Assembly: GCA_030704615.1 (NCBI GenBank)
Contig: CM060733.1
Span: forward strand, 39,992,001-40,052,000
Length of the DNA: 60,000 nt
Source: Takakia lepidozioides
Taxonomy: Eukaryota > Streptophyta > Takakiopsida > Takakiales > Takakiaceae
Direction: 5' to 3'
Part shown: positions 20,451 to 34,248 of the stretch, piece by piece
How positions within the stretch are numbered: position 1 is the first letter of the stretch
How the letters are laid out: every line of letters begins with the position of its first letter
Notes under the pieces: generated by a model
The model's input: the letters and a program-made list of their open reading frames with translations, nothing else
The model's database searches: none
Told to the model about the DNA's origin: nothing
Made by a program: the position numbers and the translations under genes

Positions 20451-23400
20451 CTATGGGTGTCTCGTTTCCTAGTCGGGAATCCAAGCTTCTATCTTTTTGT
20501 TTCATTCTAGATTTCTCCCTGGGCTGTTGCTAATTCCTAGCCTGGGGATTCTGAGCTTGGCTGTCTCTGCTCTGTCGTCTGTTTCTGCTTTTGTCTCTGT
20601 GGGTTTCTATCATGCAACTTCGGGGCAGTGTCATGGGTGGAAGAGGTCGTAGAGGGCAGTTTCCCACTATGAGAGGGAAGGGAGAGGAGGACGATGGGGA
20701 TTCCTTTCGGGATCCTCAGGTGAAACCTCAACTTCTTCCTTGCCCTCTCTGCTGGGCAAAAGCGCGTGTGCCTACGGTGGGCCCGCGTGTAGCAGAGGGG
20801 GTCGCAAAGGGTGGGAGCGCCCCTACAGGTCCCGTTGCGGCTCAGTTTGTGGGTCTGTTAGGCAAGTAGGTCTGTTGTTGGGTCTACTGGGCAAACAGGT
20901 CTGTTGCGGCCCATAAAACACATAAAACATGTACTGGTAATGCACATAAAACATTAATTATTGGATGGGCGGTGGGCTTATGAGCTAACCCCATTGGCCG
21001 TATTGGCAGGGCCCACAGTGCATTGAAGGCGCTATTATTAAAAAATGGTTGGCATCTTCAATTACAAATTTATCAAATAGCAAATATCAATGAAAATAAA
21101 TATAGTACACATAAAGAAGTAAATATACATAAGTTTAAGTATGTAGGCATATGTACACATAAATTAGTATAGTACACATTCCAAAGTAAGTGAAGAAGAC
21201 AGCGGGGGAGTACCGAAATTGTGGCTGGTAAGAAAAAACTGATAGCATCCTGGTCTGATAGAGCGAAACAAATTTGTTTTCTAAGACTTAGAGACAGAGG
21301 ATTCTATTGCACCCAACAAGATATGTTTGATTTCTCTACAGTTCTCGAAGACCGTCTTGTCCGACTCGAATGATATTTCACGTGCAAAACTATGTAGAGA
21401 TATGGGCGTCACTTTCAGCTGACTTCTCAGAAACCAAGTATTTTCTCAAATGATATCGGATTGGTCTAGTATCTAATACCAGTGCATATACCAATACATA
21501 TCCAGCCCAACACTGGAACTTACACCCACCCTAGCAACTCGGCCTTGAGGGAGAAAATAAACACCGTGGAAGCATTAACAACCCCAGCCCCAAGGCAGAG
21601 AGACAGATGACAGGGGTTTAAACCCCATGATCCCAGGGAAATACACAAGCAGTGGCCCTTGACAACCCTGTTGTGTTTTTATGGTTTTCAAAAAATAAAA
21701 AACTATGAACTAAAAAAAATTTCATGCATTTTTGGCATGACAATAAAAAAAATATATGTGGTCAATAATAATAATATAATAAACATATGATGCCTTCCGA
21801 AGAAAGCGTAAATTGTGGTATCTCTTCACCATGAAGGTTGACACCTCTTTGACATACTCGGGGGGAGGGGGCACTTCCAAACATTCCGTACGTGCAAAAA
21901 AATTTAGGGTACAATATATTTGTTGTAGATTATCGTGGCCTTGGAATTTAAATAAATATAGGATATGGAATATATATATATATATACCAATAGGGTCCTG
22001 ATAAATATTTGGGACACGTGTCGCCTAGTTACTATACAGATATGATATCTATTCCATCCTCATGTTCGAGAATTATGTCAGTTGTCCCCTGCCAGGCGAG
22101 ATTGCATTTGAATTGCTAAGAGAAGTGGCAGCAGGCATCAAGAGGGATAGGAAGAAGATGAAGGAGCATGTCAAGGACAAATGACCAATCGACTCGAATA
22201 CGATGAACAAGACTAGACTAGACAATGACGTGGTTCGAGCAAGACGCAATGCATGAGCAAGAATCAAAGGATAAGCCTATAACTGGATCTCTCTCCCACT
22301 TGCCCTCTGCTATGCTTCCTTGTTTGTTTCTAATTATTGACCGCAGCCAGCTTATTCGGTAATTTCTGGGACACGTGATGGTGCTTGGAAGGGGTTATGG
22401 TGCGGATTTCCTAAGAGTATCATCAAATGAAGCAACTCAGAATAAGAGAGTACACGAGTAAGGTAAGGCGTAGAGTCTAAGTTGCACCCGAAGATTTGTG
22501 TTGGCAAGACCGAGGTGTATCCAGTCTTGCCTCCTATATATATTAGCTACCTATGAACTTTCCTAGGGAGTTTCTCCAACCAAAGGATGTTTCTCACCTC
22601 ATCTTTCTTTCACATTGTCTGCTTCTCCTCGCTCCACGCCAAACGCTCTCCAACTCTCTATCAATCTGGTTCCCACCCCTTCCATTTCTCATGCATGTTT
22701 TGCCTGCAGCAGATCGTTCGGGGTCTGGATCTTCCGTTGCCGGTTCTTTAGGGACACCATTGCTAGGGAGGCGTTTGTATATTCGTGAAGGGCAAAGAGG
22801 TCTATGGTGACATCGTCAAGGCAAGTGTAACTTATGATGTCACTTCAACCGGAATTGCTATTGCCTTTCTTTTGGACGGTAGACAGCTTTTAACAGCCGT
22901 CCGCATTGTGGGAGGATTAAGGAACTGGTCGTTGCATCCCCTATTTTTACCATCAAATCGTATGTCTGCATTAAATTTTTGCTGTTCATATTGTTTTCGA
23001 GTAACATATATTTTCTATCAAAAGATTATTGTTTTGAGAAGAGTCACTAGTAGTGTGGAGAAACGCGTAGTCCTAATAAAACTAAACACTCTATTATGAG
23101 CATGAAGTATTAATGGGACATTTAATTGGTTAGCGCACAACAGTGACTTGATGATACAACAACAGAGAGGTCTCCAGTTCAAATACATTGATACGAGTTG
23201 TGGTTCATTATTTAGTTAATTGAGCATGTGATAGATGATAGTAGCATAGGAAGAGCTAGATGGTGCTACGTGTTAGTCTCGTGATCAGTAAAAGTTGCAT
23301 TGTCTAGATTATTATGTGTTTGTATTTTGTATGTTGTTTTGTTTTGTGTGTGTTTTTCCCGCGGCTGCTACTACTATACTGTACTGCGACGATTTTCTTC

Positions 23401-24200
23401 ACAATAAAAACATGGAACATGGATCATCATTGAGGTTATGGATTTGCGACGCCACAGCGGTCACAAATCCGCAACGGATTTTTAACGACTTTTTGTAACG
23501 AGCGTGCGACAGTTTTCCATTGCGGAATTGGAGCTAGGGGGTTTGAAGCGTGTGCGATGCTTTTTGCGTCACACAGTCATCGCCAATCCCCCCAAAATGG
23601 TAATGTCTCCACCGCTGCAGTAGCTTTAGTCTGTAAATTGGTTATTGAAAAGAAGTGCATGTAGCCTTTTGTAGGGCACCTTATTTTTGTAATATAGCTA
23701 ATCGATCTTCTTATATGTCTAGTTCTCAAAGGTGTAGAGTGAATGAATCGCAGGAAGAGACCAATCACGTATTCCTGAACAACCAGGAATATGAGGCATT
23801 CTGGGTTTTTTCGACCAGAAGTCTCCTGACACTCAAGAATCAACTTCTTTTAATCCTGCATGGGGACATATGTATTAGAGTGATACATGGAGCAGGAAGA
23901 AGCACTCTGTGCAGTGGGTGAAGGAAAATGGGCCGTGGGTGAGTATAAATACCGTTCTGATAATGAAAGTGACTTTGGGGAGGTATAGTAGAGGGAGTGG
24001 TATAGAGGCCAAAACTGATATACCATGGATACATAGCTCAGCATACCCAAAAGGTCCTACTGGAGGAGATGTTGTTGTTAGGTCTGAATGAGCTACGGAT
24101 ATCCTACTTTAGACACAGGACTAGATATACAAATGGAGATATGTGCATCAGGTTATCATTCAGGGATTAGAACCATCACAATTCTTTGGTTGAAACTAGG
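20451..24200. other. Intergenic, no supported gene
   Basis: Holds a G/C-rich patch at 20590-20870 with a short open frame (GGRGRRGQFPTMRGKG...), AT-rich DNA at 20900-22000 with an AT microsatellite near 21970, and a relic of CACTA-type subterminal motifs (gcgacgcc, gcgacag, gcgtcac) at 23445-23580. The open frames here are short and show no family. Confidence 0.5.
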
Positions 24201-24204
24201 TGGG

Positions 24205-24404
24205 TTTTTTTTTTTTTTTTTTGGGAAATACTTGGGAGCGACAGCTCACAAATCAGGCCCCTTAATTATAGTGAGAGCAGAAAATAACCTCTTTCAATGG
24301 AAGGGGGAGAAGGCTATACTACAACATCAATGTAGCAGGATTTGACCCCAGAATCATCTGGGTGGCACACAATGCCCTATCCAACTCAGCTACCAACTCA
24401 GCTA
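24205..24404 (-). mobile_element. tRNA-derived SINE
   Basis: On the minus strand it has an A-box-like TAGCTGAGTTGG, present twice in tandem (24404-24393, 24392-24381), then a B-box-like GGGGTCAAATCC (24350-24339), and ends in an A run (18 T on the plus strand, 24205-24222). Head, spacing and poly(A) tail fit a tRNA-related SINE. No target duplication was found. Confidence 0.65.
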
Positions 24405-24566
24405 CTGACTGTTAGTCGAGGGTTTCATCTATTGAACCCCCTTTACTACCTTAATTGATGTGATTTTCTCCGTCCCCTGTTTTTCTTTAAAAAAAAAAGG
24501 ACCCAGTACAAGCCCGGCTGGGACAGAGGTCCTCTGAAGCAAATGACGAGCTTGTGGGGGAGCAAA

Positions 24567-24958
24567 GAGAGCATCTCCATGGCGAGCACGCCCGTCAAAA
24601 GTTATATACCCTGGTTAGAGGGGCGACGGTATTGCTTACAAGGATTGGTTGGCTGACACTCCATGGTTGGGAGGGTAGGAGACCCGGCAGATATAGCACG
24701 GAGGCAGGCCCGCGTCTCGATCACGATCTTTGGCCGAGGACATCATATCTCATTAACTGAGAAATAACTCACAAATCTAATGTACCCTGGTTGGCGGGTC
24801 CGGTATGATTGGCAAAAAGTGCCGGGCAGGAGGCAGCTTTCCGGAGGGGCTGGTAGATTTGCTACCGGGCTGAGCCAATAGTTTGCTCCACTTTTTTGGA
24901 CCCCGCGCCCGTAGATTGCCGTCATGGGGCAAGTGCCGTGGCACCGTGGAGATGCTCT
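24567..24958. mobile_element. MITE-like element, about 390 bp
   Basis: Ends are inverted: GAGAGCATCTCCATGG at the left and CCGTGGAGATGCTCT at the right. GAGCATCTCCA-type ends are common in plant MITEs. The flanks do not show a clear target duplication, so the superfamily is undecided. Confidence 0.5.
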
Positions 24959-26865
24959 AACTTAAGGAGCGAAGACTAAGAGTGACAGGAGCTACAAAAC
25001 AGCTAGTCCTAAAAATGAAGAAGTGTAGAGCAATCCTAAGACCCAAACGCCAAAGGCTAAGGATCTGAAATCCGGAGCTAAATAGGCACCTGAAAACTGA
25101 ACAACAATCAGGAGGAGGCCGTGTCTGCAAATCAACGGGAGAAGAGTAAGGAGCAGGGAGAATGAAACAGAGACTGCTACCCGAAAGAGTGGAGCTAGCC
25201 AAGAGAAATCCTCCTGGCGCTATCCAGTGGAAGGGCCAGACACCTAGCAGGAATAAAAGAACAGACACTTGGCAATCCTCAACGTTTCCTACGAAGCTGC
25301 TCGAAATTCAAGTGACCTTCAAGTTTAGAGTCACGTGAGTTGATTCCACCACCATGTTTGCAAAGTCATGGCATTTGCTTTGCTGCACCTACCATTCCAT
25401 GAAATAGATCCATACCCGCCCTCCCTTCATGCCGCAGACAGAGCAATTGCAAACATCATCCTCACCTACAATTCTAAGACAGAAAACATCTGTGGGTTGT
25501 AGGAAATATGGCTGCAATGGATTGTCAAGACATTGTCATCTTCTATAGCTTTGTGTAAGCACAGCACAAAGTGGATTTGGTGTTTTCTCAGAAGACAGGA
25601 GCGGGAGAAAGTAGCTTACGAGGTCCACATGAGGCAGAGGCATGTGTATTGACCTGCCATTACATGGACTCTGTGGCTTTTGACACAAGCCTGAGCAGTA
25701 CGGAACTGCCTTTCTTATAGATGTTTGTATGTGGTTAGTGAGATTCGACTTTGCTTTACAAGGTCCCATATAACAGGAATATAATTACCTCTGCCTTGAT
25801 CCAGACATGGGAAGACACAATCGGTAAGAAGCCAGACCCGAAGAGGAAGTTATATTTTCTTTGCCAATTGCTTACTTTTGAGCAAAGCTTACAACCACGA
25901 AGGATATCTTTTACATGACATTCAAAGGTTCAAAGCAGTTTCAACGTTCCTTAGAGGCAGAAGCTAATGCCTGAAGAAGGACATGCCATCTGACTACCTA
26001 CCAATGAGCACCAGGACCCTCTGAACCAAGAAAATGACAGTCATTGGAAGAGTTCACAAAATTGGTGATAATTACAACTCATCAATCAATGATACTCTTC
26101 ATACCTGTTGCTAAGGTCTGTGCCGACCTTTGGGACACGTTACAGCAGTCACCCAAGGATGCTGTGACGGATGTTTTTTACAAACAACACGACCAAGAGA
26201 TTGGATCAGTGTCAAGCAAGCTGGAAAGCACCAACTTGGCCTTATGCGGCCTGTTCTGTGGACGATACCAGCTGCAGGTTATGCTAGCCATGACTTGTGG
26301 CTGAAGACGGCAAGGTTCCACTCAAACTGTAGAGAGCTGAGCCCTTCACTTCATGGTGCTGAATTGCAAGCTGCAAGCTGCCAACCTCAAACACTAAAGG
26401 AAACTCAACGTTGAGTGCCTCAACCTTTGAATTTCAATTGAGACTTGCCTGCAGCGAAAGAACTTTGCACCTGATTATGTGTCAGGACCTGTAGCTTTGA
26501 CATCAATCTGGCGTAACAGTCGGACAATCTGCGATGCCTTCAAGTTGTTTCTCAAGAAACAACCCCTGATTCTAGAAACTGGAAGCTGGACTTCCCATTC
26601 CAAGCACGTTTCCTGTCCTCCTGAGTCGCTCGCTCCCCGTCATCATCATCTTTCCTTTTCTCAACACTGCCTTCAACCTTCTCTCTCGATCCTGAAAGTT
26701 TTAAAGATCCACATGATATTTCAAAGGAGAGGCAAATCAAAGTGTCCAGACAGGTGTTGAGTATGTGCAAGAAAAGCAAATTGTGGGACTAGGAGGAACA
26801 TTGACACACACGCACCAACAGAAGACTCACAAAGAAATGTGCCTTCAGTGATTGATTTCTCTTCT
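24959..26865. other. Intergenic, no supported gene
   Basis: No frame with recognisable sequence on either strand. The part right of about 26500 probably includes the 3' UTR of the minus-strand gene that ends at 26866. Confidence 0.5.
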
Positions 26866-29800
26866 TCAATCCCCTTGGAACATTCTGTTTGCACAGGACA
26901 TTGGAAAGACTGGGAATTTGGATTCAGACAGTAGAGGCAGGGAAGCGAGAGGGAAGGGAGACAGAAGAGAATTGTTTGGGGCAAGTAGGGGTATTAAGTG
27001 CAGACAGACATCAGGAAAAAGGAGCTAGTTCTAGACTTTCCTGAAGGTAGTACACTCACCCTTATTCAGATTGTTTAGAAGGTTCTGCCACTCTCTCTCG
27101 GTGCTGATGGAGTCATCATGATCCTCAGACTCAGATGCATCAAGCCCAAGCTCTCCCGCACTGTCACAATTATCGACCCCCCGCCCAGGAGTCTTGATGG
27201 AGGTATCCTCGTCTTCATCATCTGATGTGTCTCCGACTCCCTCCCAATTGAGGCTGGTACGACTGCACCAATTCGTCAGCTCTTTGGCGAAGTCGAGCTT
27301 GCTAAGGTCTCTCCCGACAATGTCCCTGATCTCCTTGATTGGATGTCTAGGATTGGCTTGGAGTTGGTTTTCTACACATTGGATGCATGAAGTCTACAAG
27401 TTAGAGACTACCATTGCCAAGAAAGAAAAGAAATTGCTGGAAGATGTTATATCCTTCCTTTCAGATACTGTAATATTTAGCTGTTTGGTCCCCTGACACA
27501 GTTTATGCTGGAGCACCTCATATGAGTCAGCACAGTGAAAGAAAGCAGTTCCATCACAACAGAGAAGAAGGAGAAGTATGTTGTGTCAACGGGAGGCCCA
27601 GAGGGTGCATGGCCCACCGGAACTACAGAAAAGGATGAATCTCTCAAGAGACACCAATGCCTTTCCCTGATCCTCCAGTAGGTTGTGCATGGGAAAAAGA
27701 ATCCTTAGTACTGGATACAGAGATGAACAAACTCAACACTCTCATGATATGTCTGCGTCCTTTGGATAGACAAGTCCTTACCTGATGTGATACTTGAAAT
27801 CTTTGTAGCTGACATGCTAGCTGAATCCTCTGCAAAAACAGGTCCCAAAGTTGGCTTGGATCCATAGCCTTTCTGATCCTCTGGGTTGCCTGGAAAGAAC
27901 CCATTGCCTACGGCCCTACTCTGCACAAGTGTTTGCTTTTGGAAATAGGGTGTACCAATTCTCTTTGGCTCACTCATCGTAGATGTTGTGGAGAGAACAG
28001 AACCCCCCCGGAAGTATGGTGCGTATGAACGCCCTTCCAGGTGCTCAACTTCTGCTTCAAGTGTCAAAGCGTCAAAATTGTGGGGCCTCTGCGGAGTAGG
28101 TGGCCTCAAAGAGCCATGTGCATTCTGTAAGGAGGTACTTGTGGGTGGAACTGGAAGGTCATATGGAAAAATTGGCATCGGAGAGCCAAATCTTGCTGTG
28201 GGCAATGTGGAGGGATGACTATTCTGGAGAATTGCTGCAATGGGGGAGGCACTCGTATGGGTGCTTTTATGTTCTCCTTGAAGGCTTGCATAAGAGCTTA
28301 ATATGCCTTCCTGCAAGCTGTCAAACTCTTTTTTATAGAACTCTAGGCTTTCGGTTTCTCTGCTCCGATTGTCTTCCACAATGTTATCTGAAGATGTGGT
28401 GTTCTCCCCAGAACTTGATGATGATATTGTAGAACTTAGGGAAGAATAATTGAATGGTGGGTGGGCTCGGTCCGCAAACCCATGTGCTTGTCTGTCAACC
28501 ATAGAGAGCCCGTTACTAAATAAGCCTGGCAAGCGAGCAGGAGCACTAGGCCTTCCCGGGACCATCGAAGGGCAATGATAATCTGACAGTGAATTACAAG
28601 CAAAAAATATAGTGAGTGGATGTGACAACAACTTGGGACTGCACGAACACATTCCTTGCTCTCTCTCTCTCCTTTTGCAACAAAGTTCATGATGGCAGTA
28701 AATGCAGACGATGAGCAAAGATGTTGATAACCCTACTCTCTTTGTAACACGAAATACGACGGAGTTAAGATATTTGCTAAACTCAAAGCACTGGAAGCAT
28801 TGTAGATGGTTGCAGTGATGCACCATTTCCAGAATTTTGTTCTGAGAAATCAGAACTATGGTGTAAACAGTGAGCATCTAAACTTCCCTCTCTTCAGATG
28901 TTCTCTCTCCCTTTGGACATTGTCTCTGTGTTTGCCAAATAAGCTTTTTGGGCTGAAAGTTCATTTCTTTTTCTTGATTGTGTGTGGCAATCTGTCTCCT
29001 TTCTTTTCTGGAAAATTACCAAAAACACAAGTTGGCATTGATGAGTTCTGACCTGGAGAGACTGAAAGTGAAGTTGCCATTGCAAAAAGGCTTGGTGCTA
29101 CCGGAGTTTTGGCCTGGATGAAGGGTGTGGCCGAGAGACCTGTCATCTTGTTACTCAGAGTAGACGAGTGCCCAAAGATTGACTTTGATTGCAGAGTAAA
29201 GGTCGATGGAGTTTGAGGGACAAGATCCTCAGAAGAAAACAAATGTGGATCTGAATGTTGAGGTGAAGAGGGGTGGTGGTGCAAATATTGCATTGGCCTT
29301 GTAAGTTGATGAGAATTGGAGGATTGTACAATTTGACCTGAGACTAGAGCTTGTTGACTATTCAAAGAAAGTTGTAAGTTAGAAGGGACTGAAAAGGGAG
29401 CCTGCAGGCAAGTGAAAGATGATGACAACTCAGGATAGGATATCTGCGGAGAGTGTGTAGCTCGATGGTGGGAAGAATACAATCGTGGATCAGTGGACAA
29501 CAAACAGTGAGGTAAAACAGAGACCTGCTGATGGGTAGGTGATGACTGCGGGCTGAGAGGAGGAGAAATGGGGTGTGATTGTGGAGACCTCTCAGAATAC
29601 GATGATCTCAAATTCTGGGGGCTTGATGTCACCAGGGAGCTTGATTGTTCGTTGGCATGGTTGGTAGATGACCATGATATATTAGATAGCGGAGAAAAGT
29701 GGGAAGAGAGAGAAACTTGCCTAGGGGTGACAGCTGACTCTGGGTGGGTGGGTTCACAAAGGGGGTTATCTTGAGATTGGTCAGACATGAAAGATGACCG

Positions 29801-31359
29801 TGTATCCTCAGGTGGCAGATTCGACATCGAACAAGTTTCCTCAGAGAAGGAAGAGGGATCAATCTGAGATGGGGGTGACTCAGGTGGAAGTGAATCCAAT
29901 GGTAGTTGTTTGTTTAAAGGGATTGACATTGAAGGGACAACCAAAGGTTGTTGCTCCGATATGGGAGGTGACTTCTCTTGACAAATGGTTGACTCCTGAG
30001 GCATAGCAGGAGCATCATGAGAGATGGAAAAGCATTTCATATGAGGATTGGAAGGGATGCAAGGGGACGCTGATGAGTGCTCATGAGGAGAGTGTGGCTG
30101 TTGGTCAGACCAGCCTGTATTCTGGTGTGAGATGGAACCATCCTCAGACTCAAGGGACAACCGCAGTTCAAAGTCACAGGCTGATATTTGACTTGCTAGA
30201 AGAGGCTGCTGGGGGCCAGCCCGTTTGAGGAAATCCCTAGTTTTGACCATGGATGATTCTGGGGCCATGGTCGCTGTGTAGTTCCTCTGGAAAGGGCTGG
30301 ATGCCCCTGAGAAATGCCCCGCTGACCGGTTCATATTATGACGTGAGGTGGGGTGACGGATTGATGGGTCGTAGCTCCCTAGGAAGGAGCCAAGTGGTTT
30401 GGACAGGTACTTCTTAACACTGAAGGGTTCCTGTCTCACCAATTCATCATTTTCCGACCTATCGCCATCCTCCTGCTTGTTCTTCAGTTTTATCTCCTGT
30501 GGCCAGAGCAGTACCACCGTCCAGTCAACAGAGTCGGGGATGCAATCACTACAAATACCGTTTCTCTGTGTGTGTGTGTGTCTCTCCAGTGAGAGCGTGT
30601 GAGATTTTGGACTCGTCTTTCCATTGCTTTTGTCCTACGTCTTTGGGGCTTTTCGACTATCATTCTTACTATCCAGGAGGAAAGGGTTGGGTTGATTCCT
30701 AATTTGATTGCTCAAAGCTGAAGTAGTGTCCATACCTCTTGATTTGTTTGGAGAGCAGCGGGCCTCTCATCCATCTCTCGATCCTCTGTCGTGCTATCGT
30801 TCCTTTTGACAGGGTCAATGCCACTTTCTGGTGATGTCGGCCTTGCGTAAACGACATCCAACTCCGGTCTCCAGACTGCAGCGTCTCTACCATCTGACCC
30901 TTTCTCTGGAGTATTACCATTCTCATCAGCTACCTGAGGTGTTGGAGATGTTGGCCTCTCATAGACAACATCCAAATCTGGTCTCCAGACTGCCGTGTCT
31001 TTGACCCGAGCTTCCCCCTGCCCTTCCAATGTCATTGCCGCATAGCTACTTGAGGGGACGCAAGTTTGCGCCTCCACCTTCACCCCTGCCGCGTTCGCCA
31101 AGAAGAAAACATCACATAGCTGCTTGAAAGCAGCAGTTGCCGAGAGCGAGAAGCTCTCACAGGCCTCGATCTGAAGCCTAAGACTTCGATGCGCGTTCCC
31201 CATATTGTTTTTGAGAGTTACTTCCAGCCGACTACTCGCCTGTAGGGGTTTGCATTCTGCCCGCAGAGACGCCAAGGCAGCTTCTGCCGCCATGCACGCT
31301 CGTAATGCTCGGGCTGCCAATTCTTGTTGCATGCTCGCTGGGAGAGAAAGCCTCTCCAT
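26866..31359 (-). CDS. Ser/Pro/Gln-rich protein, unrecognised, about 1074 aa
   Basis: Five exons fit one frame with GT-AG borders: 30736-31359, 29053-30496, 27782-28582, 27060-27371, 26866-26909 (3225 nt with stop). The N-terminal about 100 residues are helical and Ala/Leu-rich (MERLSLPASMQQELAARALR). Then comes VWRPDLDVVYERPTSP, repeated as VWRPELDVVYARPTSP about 45 residues later. Exon 2 is low-complexity, dominated by Ser, Pro, Gln and His. Exon 3 has an acidic/Ser patch and a YKKEFDSLQEGILSSYASLQ helix. Exon 4 has HPIKEIRDIVGRDLSKLDFA and an acidic tail. The last exon and its stop are the least certain part. I do not recognise the family. Long disordered stretches around short helices suit a nuclear or scaffold protein, but this is inference. 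Confidence 0.7.
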
Positions 31360-34248
31360 TTCTTCAAATTGTTGGAAAAGCCTCTCAACTCATCCCCACG
31401 CCATTCTGCTCCTGCCTATCTTCTGTACCCTCCAAGATGCTTTCATGTCGGATCAGTTGCAACCACCCTCGCGGGAAGACCCTCATTATATCCCTACATT
31501 GCGAAGAAAAAAAATTTGATTCTTCTTCTTCCTGGTGTTTGCAGTACGAGATGAGTTCGGTGCAGACCTCAGACCCGCGATGGCATCCCCATCGCCATCG
31601 CCATCGCTCGGAGCATGTCGGCGCTGTGGATGCAGTCCGCGGGAAAACCTTCCCGTGAGGAAGAAACGGATCCCGCCTTTTAACGAACTTTTCCTGCACG
31701 CGGCGCCCTTCCATTCGCTCGCTCGTTTTACTATTATTTCAACACAACACAAATAACACAAATTGAAATAAAAAAATGGAAAAATTGGAAGGAAGACAAT
31801 AGGAATAATTTAAGAACTTAATGGTCATTTTTTTTAAAAATAAATTCTTATTACTTTTCAAAATAAAATAAAACGTCATGTTTTCAAGTATTCCCGTATT
31901 TATTGCGGTAGTTTTGGCAGTCTCTGGGAGTAGTATTTAAAAACTGCATTCACAATGATGTGTACAAATTTGGGGTGGGAACGCTAGCATATCGTAGTCA
32001 TCTCGTCTTGTGCTTCCAGTCTGCACTCGAGGTAGGTATCGAGGTAGGTAGCCATTAAATCTCAAGAGTAACGTCAACGATGGGATGGGATGTGGGCCTG
32101 GGGCAGTGAAATTGAGGCAGAAAAATTCACGTTGCAGAGACGCATAGATTCACAATCCACGGAAGTTCTTACATTGAAGAGGAAGAATGACAGGAGGGAC
32201 TTAGTACTCGTTTGACACAGCTTGGGGCATGCACAGCCTATGTATGCCCCAAGCTGTGTCTGTGACATAGTCTTGGAGTAAAACACTAATCTTGCCGGCG
32301 CAGCGTTGAGCAAGTCAGACTCGACGACGATCTGATGACAGGGTCCTTCTGAGTGCTGATCCCAGCACTACTTTTTGGCTGGATTCTTCACAGCCGTAAG
32401 CCATGTGGGTGTGGGGCAGTGCCAGGGAAAGAGGGGAAAAGGTCAGTGGAGAGGATGGGAAGGAAAGGAAAGGAAAGGACATATAGCTCCTAATGTCCAG
32501 CAATTTAAAGAGCAGATTGCTGTACCCGATTCCCACACGGTCTACGGACGGATGTGGCTCTAGTGAAAGTAGAGGCCGGATCACCGACCTGATTATGCTA
32601 GGGTGGGCCACCCCTCTGAAGAGAAACAAACAGCACTAGAAGATCTTTGTGAAGTCCACAGACAGGCACACATCAGGAAATGAAATGAACTGGTACTTCA
32701 TAACGTCCGCGGAAGCTCATAGAGCTTATGGGACAAAATGGAAGAAAACATGAGAGAGGAAAGAAAAGCAGAGCCAAAAATTAAAAACTATTGCTCGAGT
32801 GATTGTCTAAGGGTGAAGGCCTCGTGCAGGTAAGCTGCCAAGCATTTCTGATCCTCATAGTGGAAGACTTCAGTGAGAGATTGGGTTCCGCGGTGGAATC
32901 TATAGTATAGAGGGCAACAGAAGAAGCGTTCTTCGGTTTCTTCTTCGGTTTCAGTTTCCCGGTTGCGGCCTGTGAGCTGGACATAGGCGGTCCTCCCGTT
33001 GCAGGGTTTCCCATCTGCCAGTCACTATCCGAAGATTGTGGGAGCCCACCCTGAACCGCCCCCAATGCCCTCAAGAGGGAAGGAGATAAAGGTGCCAAAA
33101 GGTAATTGGGCAAGATTCTATGAACTCGGAGAACCAAGAATGTCTCCCGGCAAGATTTTTATCAACTCGGAGAACCAAGAATGTCTCCCGATAGAAATGG
33201 AGCTTTGTCCTGAGATTTGGCAGCTTCCAAGTTCTCCTGACATGTAGTTCCATAAGCTCACTTCTAATGAGGCAATAGATAGTCCAATTGGGGCCCGCAA
33301 CAAGCAGCCCCTAAACAGTGGAGAAATTTTATAATATCCAGATAGAAAGAGAGAAAACAGAGTGCAGCAAATCTGCTTGGTGCAGTGTCACAGTTGTCCC
33401 TACACATAATTTGGCTCTGATCGGCCTTTCATGGTCCCAATGGAAAATCTGGCAAGGCTCTGTTTCGCAGTACACTGGTTTGGGAACCAGGCTGATCATA
33501 TATCAGTGATTGCTCTCCACTAAGCTTCCGGTTCCTCATCAAGCTCTTCCCCAGAACACAACATATCTTCACAGGTGAGAACCCAACTGCCTAGAGGACT
33601 AGAAGAAAGAGCCTGGTGGAGCAAAGCACATTATATTAAGCTCTTGTCCAAACTTTGCAGAAGAGCCCCTGTTAAGGCACCCCAAAAGAGTCATGCCTCT
33701 ACAATGCCTGCATTGTGCCGGGCTTCGATTGTTTCCGAAATTTTCTTTGAATTAAAGTGTGTTCCCTAAACATAGGTTCAAAATCCCATTTCCTGAAGTG
33801 GGGCCCTAAAGGATGAGAGATCCCAACACTCACTGATAAGAGCAAGGCCCCATTTGCAGAACGGAAGACAAAAGAAGGGAAAGGGAAAAAGGCTGGAGAG
33901 ATATAAGACTAAAGGGAAAAGGGTTGTACAGAGACAAAATGTATGGGGGATTATGGAAGGATACATCAGAGTGTCCCTCAAATATGTGAAATTTAGTGTA
34001 CACAATCACTTTCATTAACAGCACGTTATGAACCACCGTGAGCGCTAGGATGCAAGGCCCAGCCAAACAAAACACTCGGGAGCAAAATTTGAAGTCTACC
34101 TACCATCCTCTCTTCTGGATGTAACTATGCAAACATGTTTATATATCTATATAGCTTCCATCTGACGCTACCAAAGATGGAAATTCTCGGATTTGCCAGC
34201 AGACCAAATCTGACAAGTTTGTAAGGTGCGGGAAGTAAGTTAAAGGAG
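31360..34248. other. Intergenic between two minus-strand genes
   Basis: No gene supported. Right of 31360 is the upstream region of the Ser/Pro-rich gene. It includes a hairpin at 32215-32259 and a direct repeat of about 40 bp at 33111-33149 and 33151-33190. A minus-strand frame at 32781-33137 has no recognisable features. Confidence 0.5.
32215..32259. repeat. Perfect 16-bp inverted repeat
   Basis: Arms ACACAGCTTGGGGCAT (32215-32230) and ATGCCCCAAGCTGTGT (32244-32259) pair perfectly around a 13-base loop. Could be a MITE remnant or a structured RNA element. Confidence 0.9.

Noticed and set aside
32781-33137. 118-codon minus-strand frame
   Set aside because: Low-complexity Ser/Pro/Lys text without domain; a lost exon is possible but not supported.
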